NCBI GenBank assembly: GCA_029866125.1
Contig: JARWZZ010000014.1
Location: forward strand, 1 to 64,000
Reading direction: 5' to 3'
DNA: 64,000 nt
Source of the DNA: Limnobacter sp.
GTDB lineage: Bacteria; Pseudomonadota; Gammaproteobacteria; Burkholderiales; Burkholderiaceae_B
Each line of letters starts with the position of its first letter. The first letter of the stretch is position 1. Shown here one piece after another: positions 17,804-31,894 of the stretch. The notes beneath the pieces were generated by a model. That model was not told the DNA's origin. It worked only from the letters and a program-made list of their open reading frames with translations, and made no database searches. A program made the position numbers and the translations under genes.

Positions 17804-19051
17804 TTAAAGTGACTGGAGGGCAGTGGCTTTGAAAGCAGTGTGCTCCTCAAGTTCACCTATGTAGTTTTGCAGGTGGCTTTTTTCACGTTCCAAAAATCGG
17901 CGAATGGGTTCTTTGAACCCTTCGTCGTGCACCCAGTGTGCTGAAATATTGTTCACTGGGTTCAGCCCCCTCGCCATTTTGTGCTCGCCTTGCGCGCCGC
18001 CTTCAAACCAGTTGATTCCCCGTTCAATCAGAAACTCGATGGCTTGGTAATAGCAAAGCTCGAAATGCAGAAATGGGATTTTCTCGATCGCACCCCAATA
18101 GCGACCATACAAACGGTCTCCATTGAATAAAAGCAATGAACTTGCAACCGGCTGATTACCCAAACTGGCTTGAACAATCAGTACTTGACTGCCCATGGTT
18201 TTACAAATTGTGCGGAAAAACTCCAGATTCAAATACGGAGTGGACATGTGCTCGTGGTAAGTCTGCACATAGCAATGAAAGAAAAACTCAATATGCTCGT
18301 CTGTGGCTTGGTCACCAACGATCCGCTGGATAGTCACGCCCGAGTCCATGGCTTTGCGGCGTTCTGCTTTAATGTTTTTCCGCTTTTTCTGATTCAGGCT
18401 TTGTAGGTAATCCTCAAAAGTTTCAAACTTCTCACCGGTCACAGGGCTGCGGTTTTCCAAATGAAATTGCACGCAATACCGACTGTCTAGCTCAATGTGA
18501 AGGGGTGAAGAATCTGACTTTTCAGAATCACCGAAATTGCCTAGTAAATAGGCTTGATCTTGCTCTGACAAAAACAGGGCATGCGCACTGGACACTGTAG
18601 TCCCTAAAATGGTTTTGTCTGCACCGCAATTTTTAGCCAACTGAGAGAACCCCACCGCCATGTGGTTCGCAGAAGCTGGGTCGCGAGCCAATAGCTTGGG
18701 GGCTTTCACCGGTGTGAAGGGTATGGCACTGAGTAACTTGGGGTAATAGCGCAAACCATTGCGTTCGTAGGCTTGGGCCCAAGCCCAGTCGAACACATAC
18801 TCGCCATAAGAATGGCTTTTGATGTACAGGGGCATCGCTGCGCGCACATGCCCATCGTCACCGCTAAGCTTCAGGTGGACTGGCCCCCAGCCTGTTTGGG
18901 CACTGACTGCGCCGCAAGATTCCATTGCAAACAAGAATTCATGACGCAACGCCGGGTGTAAAAACCCTTCATTTGACTGAATCAACAGCGAATTCCAGTC
19001 GTCTTGGGCGATTTGATCAATCCCCTGACAAATCTCCATGCGATAATTCAT
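17804..19051 (-). CDS. FemAB-like/GNAT N-acyltransferase (COG3146, DUF482 type)
   Basis: A 415-residue protein from the ATG at 19051 (a TTG at 19081 is the longest but less likely start). Seen: an N-terminal GFLHPALRHEFLFAMESCGAV, then PLYIKSHSYGEYVFDWAWA, IPFTPVKAPKLLA, the basic SLNQKKRKNIKAERRK, and C-terminal FEGGAQGEHKMARGL. These fit the DUF482 group of acyl-CoA N-acyltransferase folds related to FemAB peptidoglycan aminoacyl transferases. Substrate is not known. It faces nadE head to head with only 33 bp between starts, and is convergent with ppa. Confidence 0.83.
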   Translation of the reverse strand: MNYRMEICQGIDQIAQDDWNSLLIQSNEGFLHPALRHEFLFAMESCGAVSAQTGWGPVHLKLSGDDGHVRAAMPLYIKSHSYGEYVFDWAWAQAYERNGLRYYPKLLSAIPFTPVKAPKLLARDPASANHMAVGFSQLAKNCGADKTILGTTVSSAHALFLSEQDQAYLLGNFGDSEKSDSSPLHIELDSRYCVQFHLENRSPVTGEKFETFEDYLQSLNQKKRKNIKAERRKAMDSGVTIQRIVGDQATDEHIEFFFHCYVQTYHEHMSTPYLNLEFFRTICKTMGSQVLIVQASLGNQPVASSLLLFNGDRLYGRYWGAIEKIPFLHFELCYYQAIEFLIERGINWFEGGAQGEHKMARGLNPVNNISAHWVHDEGFKEPIRRFLEREKSHLQNYIGELEEHTAFKATALQSL

Positions 19052-19084
19052 AGCCTCAAGGTACCACTCAAAAGCAGGCAAAAA

Positions 19085-21075
<1,991 letters not shown>

Positions 21076-21100
21076 TTCCTGTTGTTTGATTTTTGAATTT

Positions 21101-21140
21101 AAAAAGCCCGCGATTGTTTTAAAACTTCACGGGCTTTTTA
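21101..21140. terminator. Bidirectional intrinsic terminator between glnB and the hydrolase gene
   Basis: A 10-bp perfect inverted repeat, AAAAAGCCCG (21101-21110) with CGGGCTTTTT (21130-21139), encloses a 19-nt loop. T tracts follow on both strands. It serves glnB on the plus strand and the convergent alpha/beta hydrolase gene on the minus strand. Confidence 0.88.
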
Positions 21141-21144
21141 TTTA

Positions 21145-22053
21145 TTAACTGATGTGAGCGTGCACGATTTCAGCAAAAACTGGGCTTAAGGCTTCAGGCA
21201 AATCATGGCCCAAACCCTTAATTAGATGCAGTTTGCTGCCGGGTACAAGCTTGGCGATCCGCTCAGAACATTCTTTTTTCAGCAACGGGTCTTCCATACC
21301 GTGAATCACGCAGGTAGGCACCTTGATTTGCTTGGTAAATTTTTCAATAGAGCCCGTGGCAACCACACAATGGGTTTGGCGTAGCACCCCAGCAGGCCGA
21401 TATGCGCGGGCATAAGAAGCCTTCACACGCTCACGAATTTGACTGCCAATGGGTGGGTAACCTGGGCTGCCAATCGCGGTAAACACCCTTTCCACATGCT
21501 CTGCCACATGCTCAACATGCTGGCTTTTGGGCTTTTTAATGAACATATTGAGCATCACGTTGGGTGTAGGACCGGGCAGCTTAGGGCTGTTGGTGGAAGA
21601 CATCAAAGTGATTAATTTCCCAATCTTTTCGGGTGCTTTGGCTGCAACAATTTGGGAAATCATTCCCCCCATGGAAATGCCCAAGAGGTGGGGGCGGTTT
21701 AGGCCCAGCGCATCAATCAGTCCGATTGTATCGTCCGCCATGGTTTCAATTTGGTAATTGGTGGGTGTAGACAATCCAAGCTTGGCGCGCAAAAATGTAG
21801 CCGGAATATTCACCTGGATATGAGTTGGATGGTCGTCAGTCAAGCCGATGTCGCGGTTGTCAAAACGAACTAAGCGGTAACCTTGATCCAACAATGCTTG
21901 GCAAAAATTGTCGTGCCACATGGTGAGCTGGCAACCCAAGCCAGCAACCAGCAGAATGGTGGGGGCATTTTCTTGCCCGGTGGCCTCCCATGCCATGTTC
22001 AAACCTGTGGTGGTGGATTTTACTTTGCCAGCGGTCCATTGGATGGTAGTCAA
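21145..22053 (-). CDS. Alpha/beta-fold hydrolase
   Basis: A 302-residue protein without a signal peptide. Seen: VAGLGCQLTMWHDNFCQAL near 37-55, RFDNRDIGLTD (63-73), the nucleophile elbow GISMGG with S127, VIHGMEDPLL carrying the acid, and the late GLGHDLPEA with the catalytic His. The overall shape is that of the esterase/aclacinomycin-methylesterase-like group that follows the 'RxDNRGxGxS' pattern. Substrate unknown. A terminator lies immediately after its stop; 104 bp separate it from the Smr gene upstream. Confidence 0.87.
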   Translation of the reverse strand: MTTIQWTAGKVKSTTTGLNMAWEATGQENAPTILLVAGLGCQLTMWHDNFCQALLDQGYRLVRFDNRDIGLTDDHPTHIQVNIPATFLRAKLGLSTPTNYQIETMADDTIGLIDALGLNRPHLLGISMGGMISQIVAAKAPEKIGKLITLMSSTNSPKLPGPTPNVMLNMFIKKPKSQHVEHVAEHVERVFTAIGSPGYPPIGSQIRERVKASYARAYRPAGVLRQTHCVVATGSIEKFTKQIKVPTCVIHGMEDPLLKKECSERIAKLVPGSKLHLIKGLGHDLPEALSPVFAEIVHAHIS

Positions 22054-22157
22054 TTCGAAGTCTCCTGAATGCGGAAATGCACATCGTAGTTTACACGCTG
22101 TGTATACTTTGGAGTAACTTTATGCCTTCCAGATACTCCCCAGCCGCACCAAAAAGC

Positions 22158-23827
<1,670 letters not shown>

Positions 23828-23916
23828 TCAAATACAGACCGGGCAAGATATTTCGCTCGATCTTTGTCAGAATACAGGCTTCAATTATGCCTCATTGCCT
23901 ATAGCCGTCGCACACA

Positions 23917-26241
23917 GTGAATTCTAGATCCACACAAAATACAGGCACCCTCTGGGTGAGCAAGCTACTTCTCGAAGTCCGGTGGCTGACTTTGCTCATG
24001 TTTTCGATTTACCTTTGCTTGATACTGGTCTCGTTCAGCAACATGGACGATAGCTTTATCCATCATGCAGGGTCGAACTATGTTCGCAACTTTGGCGGAA
24101 AGCTCGGTGCGCATGTCTCCAGCTTTTTGTTTTTCTTGTTTGGCTACTCCGCATACGCTTTGTTTGGATTGGCGCTATGGATGTTGTGGCGGGCAAAAAA
24201 AGAGGTGTCCAGCTTCGATTTGCCCGGTTTTGACCAACCCACTCCCAAGTGGTTGCCTTTTGTGCGGCCAATTGGCTTTTTAATTTTGTGGCTGGGCTTG
24301 ATGAGCCTTGAGGCCTTGTCTGTTTTTTCCGGAAGCAGTTTGCCCTCAGGCGCAGGCGGGGTGGTGGGTCAAACCGTCAGTGATTTACTGCGTACCTTGC
24401 TGGGTTTAACTGGCGCAGTCATGGTTTTGTTGCTGATGACGGCTGCTGGTGTGTCTGGGTTCCTCGGCCTAAGTTGGGCGTCTATGGCCGAACGCTTGGG
24501 TGAATGGATTGAACGTGGCGCGATGGGTGTGGTCAACAAGTTTGGCACCTACCAAGACCGGCAAGAGGGCCGAAAAGTAGCCCTTCAGCGGGTTGAGAAA
24601 GTGGTGCAAAAGCGTGAGCGCTTTGAAGACCATCCGCCTGTGCGCATTGAGCCAGTGGCTGCAAAAATTGAGCAGTCTGAACGGGTCATCAAAGAAAAAC
24701 AGCAACCTTTGTTTGCCGAATTGACTGAGACCGATTTACCTCCTTTGGGCCTGCTGGATTCTGCTCCTGAGGTGGTAGAGACTGTTTCCCCCGACACCTT
24801 GGAATACACCTCGCGCCTCATTGAAAAGAAATTGGGCGATTTCGGCGTGCAGGTGCAAGTGATGGCCGCACAGCCCGGCCCGGTGATTACCCGGTATGAA
24901 ATTGAACCCGCCGCAGGTGTGAAAGGTTCTCAAGTGGTTAACTTGGCGCGAGATTTGGCGCGCGCATTGTCGCTGACTTCAGTGCGGGTGGTAGAAACCA
25001 TTTCTGGCAAAAACCTGATGGGTCTTGAATTGCCCAACCCACGAAGGCAAATGGTCAAGCTGACTGAAATTTTAGGCTCTGAGGTGTATTACAAATCGGG
25101 CTCTTACCTGACCATGGCCTTGGGTAAAGACATCTCCGGCAAGGCGGTGTGTGCCGACTTGGCTAAAATGCCCCATTTGCTGGTTGCGGGTACAACGGGT
25201 TCAGGTAAATCCGTGGGTATCAACGCCATGATTTTGTCGCTGCTGTACAAAAGCACGGCAGACCAAGTTCGGTTGATGTTAATCGACCCCAAAATGCTTG
25301 AAATGAGCGTGTACGAAGGTATTTCACACCTGTTGTGCCCAGTTGTCACTGACATGCGGCAAGCCTCCAACGGCCTAAACTGGGCTGTGGGCGAGATGGA
25401 ACGCCGTTACAGGCTGATGAGTAAGCTGGGCGTACGTAACCTGGCAGGCTACAACCTCAAAATCAAAGAGGCGCGTAAAAATGGAGAAAGCATTCCCAAC
25501 CCATTTAGCTTAACGCCTGATTCACCAGAACCCTTGGATGTTGCGCCTATGATCGTCATCGTCATTGACGAGTTGGCCGATTTGATGATGGTCGTGGGTA
25601 AAAAAATCGAAGAACTGATTGCCCGTTTGGCCCAGAAAGCCCGTGCCGCTGGCATTCACCTGATTTTGGCAACACAACGCCCCAGCGTGGATGTAATTAC
25701 CGGCTTGATCAAGGCCAACATTCCAACGCGTATCGCGTTCCAAGTGTCCTCCAAAATTGACTCACGCACCATTCTTGACCAAATGGGCGCTGAATCCTTG
25801 CTGGGGCAGGGCGACATGCTTTATTTGCCACCAGGATCGGGCGCGCCGCTGCGAGTTCACGGTGCCTTTGTATCCGATGAAGAGGTCCACCGCGTTGTAG
25901 AGTATCTGAAGGAAAAATATGGCGAAGCCAACTACATCGAAGGCATTCTAGAAGGAGGATTGTCTGATGAGGCGGGCGGCGACTCAGGAAGCAGTGGTGG
26001 CGGTGCGGCAGGTAGCGTCGATGGGGAGCAAGATGCCCTTTACGATCAAGCGGTTGGCATTGTATTGAAACACCGCCGTGCTTCCATTTCCTTCGTACAA
26101 AGGCATTTGAGGATTGGCTACAACCGCGCGGCAAGGCTTCTTGAGTCCATGGAAGCGGCAGGTTTAGTTTCCCAAATGCAGTCGAACGGAAACAGGGAAA
26201 TTCTTGCACGCCGAGAAGCAGGGCAAGAAGAAGACCTCTAA
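23917..26241 (+). CDS. ftsK: DNA translocase FtsK
   Basis: Septal motor that pumps DNA and activates dif recombination at division. A GTG-started protein of 774 residues. Four transmembrane helices fall near 22-41, 69-90, 116-135 and 160-185. After a short charged linker the alpha/beta motor has Walker A GTTGSGKS (425-432) and Walker [16 protein letters not shown] Gly/Ser linker ([11 protein letters not shown]) leads to the gamma winged-helix domain (about 705-765), which in the family reads KOPS sites. The linker between membrane and motor domains is much shorter than in E. coli. Confidence 0.96.
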   Translation: MNSRSTQNTGTLWVSKLLLEVRWLTLLMFSIYLCLILVSFSNMDDSFIHHAGSNYVRNFGGKLGAHVSSFLFFLFGYSAYALFGLALWMLWRAKKEVSSFDLPGFDQPTPKWLPFVRPIGFLILWLGLMSLEALSVFSGSSLPSGAGGVVGQTVSDLLRTLLGLTGAVMVLLLMTAAGVSGFLGLSWASMAERLGEWIERGAMGVVNKFGTYQDRQEGRKVALQRVEKVVQKRERFEDHPPVRIEPVAAKIEQSERVIKEKQQPLFAELTETDLPPLGLLDSAPEVVETVSPDTLEYTSRLIEKKLGDFGVQVQVMAAQPGPVITRYEIEPAAGVKGSQVVNLARDLARALSLTSVRVVETISGKNLMGLELPNPRRQMVKLTEILGSEVYYKSGSYLTMALGKDISGKAVCADLAKMPHLLVAGTTGSGKSVGINAMILSLLYKSTADQVRLMLIDPKMLEMSVYEGISHLLCPVVTDMRQASNGLNWAVGEMERRYRLMSKLGVRNLAGYNLKIKEARKNGESIPNPFSLTPDSPEPLDVAPMIVIVIDELADLMMVVGKKIEELIARLAQKARAAGIHLILATQRPSVDVITGLIKANIPTRIAFQVSSKIDSRTILDQMGAESLLGQGDMLYLPPGSGAPLRVHGAFVSDEEVHRVVEYLKEKYGEANYIEGILEGGLSDEAGGDSGSSGGGAAGSVDGEQDALYDQAVGIVLKHRRASISFVQRHLRIGYNRAARLLESMEAAGLVSQMQSNGNREILARREAGQEEDL

Positions 26242-26266
26242 GTCGTGTAAGCGAATCAAGGATTTT

Positions 26267-26908
26267 ATGAACAGATATGTTTCAAGTTTCAGCCGACTAG
26301 TCGGCACCACAATTGCCGGATTTTTTCTGATTTGTGGCCCAGCATTGGCGGGTGGGGTTGAGCAGTTAAAAACTTTCAGCGACAGCAGACTTTTTGCAGA
26401 AGGGCGTTTTGAGCAGGTAGTGACCAACCCCGCAGGCGCTGTCAAGCAAAAGGCCAAGGGGCAATTCGCTTTTTCGCGCCCTGGTAAATTCCGTTGGAGT
26501 ATTGAAAAGCCGTTCCCTCAATTGATTGTTTCCAATGGAAAAACAGTCATCACCTACGATGAGGATTTGGAGCAGGCCTCTGAGCGACCCCTGGGCGACG
26601 CCATCGCGTCCAGCCCTGCGGCTCTTCTTTTTGGAAATGAGAAAGTCGACAAACTGTTTAACCTAAAAAATACCGAAACCAAAAATGGGTTGGAATGGCT
26701 GGAAGCCACCCCCAAAAATGCCGAAACCTTGTTTGACCGCATGCGTGTGGGCATGAAAGGCGGCATACCGGTGGAAATGGAAATTTTCGACTCCATGGGC
26801 CAACGCACTGTGCTGCAGCTGGTGGACTGGAAACTGGACAAAGCGCCAGCAGCCAGCCTGTTCTCGTTTACCCCGCCGCCGGGTGTCGATATGATTCGCG
26901 CCAAATAG
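26267..26908 (+). CDS. lolA: Outer-membrane lipoprotein carrier protein LolA
   Basis: Periplasmic chaperone carrying lipoproteins from LolCDE to LolB. The ATG at 26267 has AAGGA at good spacing; a longer frame from 26204 overlaps ftsK and is rejected. The 213-residue product starts with a Sec signal peptide ending GPALA near 28. Mature features: FSDSRLFAEGRFEQVV, FSRPGKFRWSIEKPF, and late FSFTPPPGVDMIR, all typical of LolA. It follows ftsK by 25 nt and precedes rarA by 20 nt, the ftsK-lolA-rarA order known from proteobacteria. Confidence 0.94.
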   Translation: MNRYVSSFSRLVGTTIAGFFLICGPALAGGVEQLKTFSDSRLFAEGRFEQVVTNPAGAVKQKAKGQFAFSRPGKFRWSIEKPFPQLIVSNGKTVITYDEDLEQASERPLGDAIASSPAALLFGNEKVDKLFNLKNTETKNGLEWLEATPKNAETLFDRMRVGMKGGIPVEMEIFDSMGQRTVLQLVDWKLDKAPAASLFSFTPPPGVDMIRAK

Positions 26909-26928
26909 TGTTTTAAAAACAGTCATTC

Positions 26929-28263
26929 ATGGCAAATTTGGGTTTATTCGATGGTGAGTCACCTGCCGACTCAGCTCCCTTGGCTGAACGCCTGCGTCCA
27001 AAAACCTTGCAGGAAGTCATCGGACAAACCCATTTGCTGGGCGAAGGCATGCCACTGCACCAGGTGTTGCAAGGCCAGAAACCACACTCCATGATTTTAT
27101 GGGGCCCACCTGGGGTTGGTAAAACAACACTCGCTTTGCTTTTGGCACAAAGTGTACAGTCTGAATTTATCGCACTTTCAGCAGTCTTTTCTGGCGTTAA
27201 AGACATACGCCAAGCCACTGAGCAGGCCAAGGCTTACGCTCAGACAGGGCGCAAAACCGTGTTGTTCATTGATGAAATTCATCGCTTCAACAAAAGCCAG
27301 CAAGATGCACTGCTGCCGTTTGTAGAGTCGGGTTTACTCACATTCATTGGAGCCACCACTGAAAATCCCTCTTTTGAAGTCAACTCTGCCCTGTTAAGTA
27401 GGTCACAGGTCTATGTTTTAAAAAGCTTTTCTGAAGAGGATTTTAGAAAACTGCTTAATCGAGTTAACCAGCATTCTGGCTACCCCATCGAAGTTGTCGA
27501 ACCCGCATTTCAGGCCTTGTGCGCCCAAGCCGATGGCGATGCGCGTCGCTTCCTCAACCTCATTCAAATTGCGTTGGAAGCCCTGCAATCCCGGCAGGAT
27601 ACATTTCTGACGAGTGAGTTATTGAGCAAGTTGGTGCCAGCGCAGCTGAGGCGTTTCGACAAAGGCGGAGACTCGTTTTACGACCAAATTTCCGCCCTGC
27701 ACAAGTCTGTTCGCGGTTCTGACCCCGATGCCGCGCTGTATTGGTTTTGTAGAATGCTGGAGGCCGGTACCGACCCGCGGTATTTATCCCGCCGCTTGGT
27801 GCGTATGGCTTGGGAAGACATTGGCTTGGCCGACCCCCGCGCAATTCAGTTGGCCAATGATGCTGCAAGCACTTATGAAAGACTAGGCTCACCCGAGGGG
27901 GATTTGGCCCTTGCCGAATGTGTGATTTACCTCGCCATTGCCGCCAAAAGCAATGCGGCTTATTCCGCATTCAAATCGGCCATGGCCGAAGTTAAAAAGG
28001 GCCAGAGTCACCCTGTACCCATGCATTTGCGCAACGCACCCACCCAATTGATGAAGCAGTTGGGGCACGGAGCCAATTATCGGTATGCGCATGACGAACC
28101 TGACGGTTTAGCCGCTGGCGAAAGCTATTGGCCAGAGGGCATGGGAAAGCCAAAGTTTTACAAACCCGTCAACCGGGGCTTGGAAACCAAAATTGCAGAA
28201 AAGCTGCGTTGGCTGTCGGAAAGAAACAACGAGAGCGACCCTTCCGGCGCAGATGACTCCTGA
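26929..28263 (+). CDS. rarA: Replication-associated recombination protein A (MgsA/RarA)
   Basis: AAA+ ATPase related to clamp loaders that acts at stalled replication forks. The 444 residues match the family. Seen: [20 protein letters not shown] near the N-terminus, Walker [11 protein letters not shown] (about 59-68), Walker [21 protein letters not shown], sensor 1 [20 protein letters not shown], and the C-terminal tetramerisation region with [18 protein letters not shown]. Follows lolA; serS is next after 51 nt. Confidence 0.95.
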   Translation: MANLGLFDGESPADSAPLAERLRPKTLQEVIGQTHLLGEGMPLHQVLQGQKPHSMILWGPPGVGKTTLALLLAQSVQSEFIALSAVFSGVKDIRQATEQAKAYAQTGRKTVLFIDEIHRFNKSQQDALLPFVESGLLTFIGATTENPSFEVNSALLSRSQVYVLKSFSEEDFRKLLNRVNQHSGYPIEVVEPAFQALCAQADGDARRFLNLIQIALEALQSRQDTFLTSELLSKLVPAQLRRFDKGGDSFYDQISALHKSVRGSDPDAALYWFCRMLEAGTDPRYLSRRLVRMAWEDIGLADPRAIQLANDAASTYERLGSPEGDLALAECVIYLAIAAKSNAAYSAFKSAMAEVKKGQSHPVPMHLRNAPTQLMKQLGHGANYRYAHDEPDGLAAGESYWPEGMGKPKFYKPVNRGLETKIAEKLRWLSERNNESDPSGADDS

Positions 28264-28305
28264 AAATTGAGTACCATCTAGCCATTCAAATCTGAATCAT
28301 CCTAG

Positions 28306-29604
<1,299 letters not shown>

Positions 29605-29639
29605 GCCTAGTATTAGTAAAAAAGCACTGGGTGGGCAGC

Positions 29640-29685
29640 TTATCCACATAAACCCTGAACAACCTTGGGTATAGCCTGTGGATAA
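29640..29685. promoter_or_regulatory. Pair of perfect, inverted DnaA boxes
   Basis: TTATCCACA at 29640-29648 and its exact reverse complement TGTGGATAA at 29677-29685 match the DnaA-box consensus without mismatch. They face each other with 28 bp between them, in the intergenic region after serS. A hairpin and the 3' end of a minus-strand hypothetical gene follow. No dnaA, dnaN or rpmH gene is adjacent, so this is probably not oriC itself. Confidence 0.7.
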
Positions 29686-29690
29686 GTTAA

Positions 29691-29716
29691 CCAAGCCCTT
29701 GATTTGAAGGGCTTGG
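29691..29716. terminator. 10-bp perfect inverted repeat beside the DnaA boxes, possible terminator
   Basis: CCAAGCCCTT (29691-29700) pairs fully with AAGGGCTTGG (29707-29716) around the 6-nt loop GATTTG. It lies between the convergent serS and hypothetical genes. Neither strand has a following T tract, so a factor-assisted terminator or a transcript end-stabilising hairpin is as likely as an intrinsic terminator. Confidence 0.5.
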
Positions 29717-29766
29717 GGGTAGGCTGGTTAAAAATTGATCAGCCCGCATGATTCAGCAACCATTTT

Positions 29767-30336
29767 TTACTGAGCACCCACTGTGGCTTTGATTGCAGAA
29801 ATGAATTTGTCACTTTGCTCAATCCTGTGGACTTGGGCATCCATGCCATGACGGGCACCCGCCAAGCGGATAAAGCGCTCCATACGGCGAATTTCATGCT
29901 TGTTCCAACGCACCACAAACGACATAATCCGCTCACCCTGAATCCACACTTTACCGGGCTTCAGGAACATGAAATCGCCCAAGGCGTGCTTGCTGAGGCC
30001 TTCTTGCCCGTTGGCATCTACCCCAGTGAATTTAACCAGCAGTGGTTCGCCCTTCAACAGCCATTCTTCATGTTCAATTGAATCGCAGAAAATAGAGCAG
30101 GTTGACCAGGTCAGTCCGCTGTAGCGAACCATGAATGCCAGCCTGGACTCCTCAAAACTGTCAGTCACTTCAGTTCCAACTGAGGCGAGGTCCTCTGGAC
30201 GAATTTTCAAGTCGAGGAGCTCTTGTTCCAAGGTGCTGTAAGCCACGCTGGACCTGATTTTTGCCGGTATGGGTTTTACCTGTAACCAGTGAAACAAGCA
30301 ATAAGCCCTGGTTAAACGTTCCGCGATTGAACTCAT
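29767..30336 (-). CDS. Hypothetical protein, family not recognised
   Basis: A 189-residue soluble protein with no signal peptide or membrane helix. The ATG at 30336 has GGAG six bases upstream; the TTG one codon earlier is less likely. It is rich in Trp, Arg and Phe, with clusters such as SGLTWSTCSIFCD and VRWNKHEIRRMERFIRLAG. The basic C-terminal third could bind nucleic acid or a membrane surface, but no motif was recognised. It ends beside the inverted hairpin and DnaA boxes and starts an islet that also holds GIY-YIG-like and NYN genes. Confidence 0.7.
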   Translation of the reverse strand: MSSIAERLTRAYCLFHWLQVKPIPAKIRSSVAYSTLEQELLDLKIRPEDLASVGTEVTDSFEESRLAFMVRYSGLTWSTCSIFCDSIEHEEWLLKGEPLLVKFTGVDANGQEGLSKHALGDFMFLKPGKVWIQGERIMSFVVRWNKHEIRRMERFIRLAGARHGMDAQVHRIEQSDKFISAIKATVGAQ

Positions 30337-30561
30337 CAACTACTCCAAAGTTCTTTGTTTTTGTACAAGTTTTACTCACACAACTCGAAAACAGATTCAC
30401 CACATCCTAAAACAACCCATTAGAGTGATGAACCTATGTAGTCGTTGCCTTCCAAGGTGGCTGAATCAAGCCTCCTACCCTTTAAGTGAGCTCTCGCAAC
30501 ATGAAAGTTCGCTTTCGATCAAGATTAACCCATCTTCTTGTTTGCACTCGCATCAACCCAT

Positions 30562-30924
30562 TTAGGCTGCTTTTGCGTTGTCGCCCGAATCTTTGATGAG
30601 TTCGGGCAGAAGGTCGCGCCATTCTGGATTGAGGGATTCCACCAGCAAAAGCCGCATGTCGCGTGGCCAATTGCGTACACGCCTTAAACGGGCTGCGAAT
30701 TTTTCTTTGTCGTGCCACAGTTCGAAATAAACCAATCGATCCAAGCGGTGGTAATGGGCGTAATCGCGCCGTATGCCGTTTTTGTGGTCTTCCATTCGGC
30801 CAATCAGGCCCAATGTGTCTCCAAGGTAAAGTGGTCCGTTTGGCTTGCTGTTGGACAGCATATAAAGCCAATACTCTTCTTTGATGTTGCTGTTTGCATC
30901 TTTGAACAGGTTGTCAGAACTCAA
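30562..30924 (-). CDS. Degenerate GIY-YIG domain protein
   Basis: A 120-residue single-domain protein resembling the small UPF0213/YhbQ-like GIY-YIG group. The TTG start has AAGGAG upstream. The fold elements are visible: YWLYMLSNSK (for GIY), GPLYLGDTLGLIGRMEDHKNG (for YIG with the conserved Arg in GRMEDH), LVYFELW, and ESLNPEWRDL. In active members a Glu sits in the helix 'A..RE..LK.W'; here it reads AARLRRVRNW, so the metal-binding Glu appears lost. Nuclease activity is doubtful. About 220 bp without a recognisable gene lie between this gene and the hypothetical gene on its 3' side. Confidence 0.82.
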   Translation of the reverse strand: MSSDNLFKDANSNIKEEYWLYMLSNSKPNGPLYLGDTLGLIGRMEDHKNGIRRDYAHYHRLDRLVYFELWHDKEKFAARLRRVRNWPRDMRLLLVESLNPEWRDLLPELIKDSGDNAKAA

Positions 30925-31124
30925 TTCACTCTCCTTATATGCCTAATGTTTAATAACTTCGTCACTTCAGTCAAAAAGGCGACTTAGGGTTTTTCATACC
31001 CGATTAAGGTGACAGGATTTGCACGGTTCAATAGGTATTCGGTGCTACAATTCACTGGTACTTAAACACCACCTCCGGTGGGTACATCTATATATTCATT
31101 TAAACGCATTATTTGAGGTTAATT

Positions 31125-31841
31125 ATGCTTACTGCCATTTTGGTAGATGGTCCTTTTTTCATCCGCAGAATTCGCCAAATTTTTCCCTCCAGTGTTCACC
31201 ATGATGCACGTTTGATGGCAGATTTGGTATGGCGGCTTTCCGCAGCCCACTTGTTTGAGAGGAACCAACCCAAGCGTCATTTGTTCCGTATCTTCTTTTA
31301 CGATACACCTATGATGAATGGTAAAGTAACCTTACCAGTTACTAAGCAAAATATCGATCTTTCTAAATCCAAGGAAGGGCAGTTTCGATCTGCATTTCAG
31401 CGACAATTGCAACGTAAACGTAAACTGGCAGTTAAACTTGGTGAACCCGCCACGATTGACAACTGGAAACTATCTGAGGACGCTCAAGCGGACCTTCTGG
31501 CCAAGCGAATCGGCGTAGATGACCTGCAGGACGATGATTTTGTGCCAGACACCCTCACGCGGGGTATTGAGCTGCGTATGGGCGTGGATTTGGCCTCTTT
31601 GGCCTACAAAAAACAGGTACAGCAGGTGGTGTTGCTGACGGGTGACGGTGCTTTTGCCAGCGCAGCAGAGTTGTTAAGGCATGAGGGCATTGATGTGGTG
31701 CTGGACCCGATGTGGCAAAATATTTCGGAAGAATTATTTACTTACATTGACGGATTGCGCTCCACTTGCCCGCCACCTGAGCGTGCGGCCGAGTTTTTGG
31801 CGCGTATCGGCAATGAAAATGAGTCGGAAGAAATGCCTTAA
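31125..31841 (+). CDS. NYN/PIN-like domain protein (DUF88, LabA-like)
   Basis: A 238-residue protein. The ATG at 31125 has GAGG at good spacing; an ATG at 31113 is an alternative. The N-terminus LTAILVDGPFFIRRIRQIF, the central GIELRMGVDLASLAYK and the later VVLLTGDGAFASAAELLR place conserved acidic residues as in NYN domains, PIN-like folds that usually act as metal-dependent RNases. The usual Asn after the first Asp-Gly is replaced by Pro-Phe-Phe. A charged segment of about 70 residues (KEGQFRSAFQRQLQRKRK) is inserted after the first strand. Target unknown. Confidence 0.85.
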   Translation: MLTAILVDGPFFIRRIRQIFPSSVHHDARLMADLVWRLSAAHLFERNQPKRHLFRIFFYDTPMMNGKVTLPVTKQNIDLSKSKEGQFRSAFQRQLQRKRKLAVKLGEPATIDNWKLSEDAQADLLAKRIGVDDLQDDDFVPDTLTRGIELRMGVDLASLAYKKQVQQVVLLTGDGAFASAAELLRHEGIDVVLDPMWQNISEELFTYIDGLRSTCPPPERAAEFLARIGNENESEEMP

Positions 31842-31863
31842 GAAATGCCTTAAGAAAGGCCTG
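31828..31863 (+). repeat. 12-bp tandem repeat across the stop codon of the NYN gene
   Basis: AAGAAATGCCTT occurs twice in perfect tandem (31828-31839, 31840-31851), followed by a third copy with changes, AAGAAAGGCCTG (31852-31863). The stop TAA (31839-31841) is formed at the junction of copies 1 and 2. Replication slippage is the simplest origin. Confidence 0.85.
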
Positions 31864-31894
31864 ATTAGGCCACTGGTCAATAGGCCATTGAATC

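Noticed and set aside
19004-19084. 27-residue extension of nadE from a TTG
   Set aside because: It runs into the divergent acyltransferase coding region and precedes the conserved start SRVRLAVAQLN; GTG 19085 fits better.
26204-26266. 21-residue basic extension of lolA
   Set aside because: It overlaps ftsK and would place charged residues before the signal peptide; the ATG at 26267 has AAGGA.
26267-26350. Lipobox-like Cys in the LolA signal peptide (FLICG)
   Set aside because: The residue before Cys is Ile, not Gly/Ala/Ser, and LolA is soluble; a signal peptidase I site ALA fits.
29640-29720. Chromosomal origin oriC
   Set aside because: Only two boxes, no long AT-rich unwinding region, and no dnaA, dnaN, rpmH or parAB genes nearby.
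30503-30516. GAAAG-TTCG-CTTTC hairpin near the GIY-YIG gene
   Set aside because: A 5-bp stem without a T tract in a 64-kb window is expected by chance.
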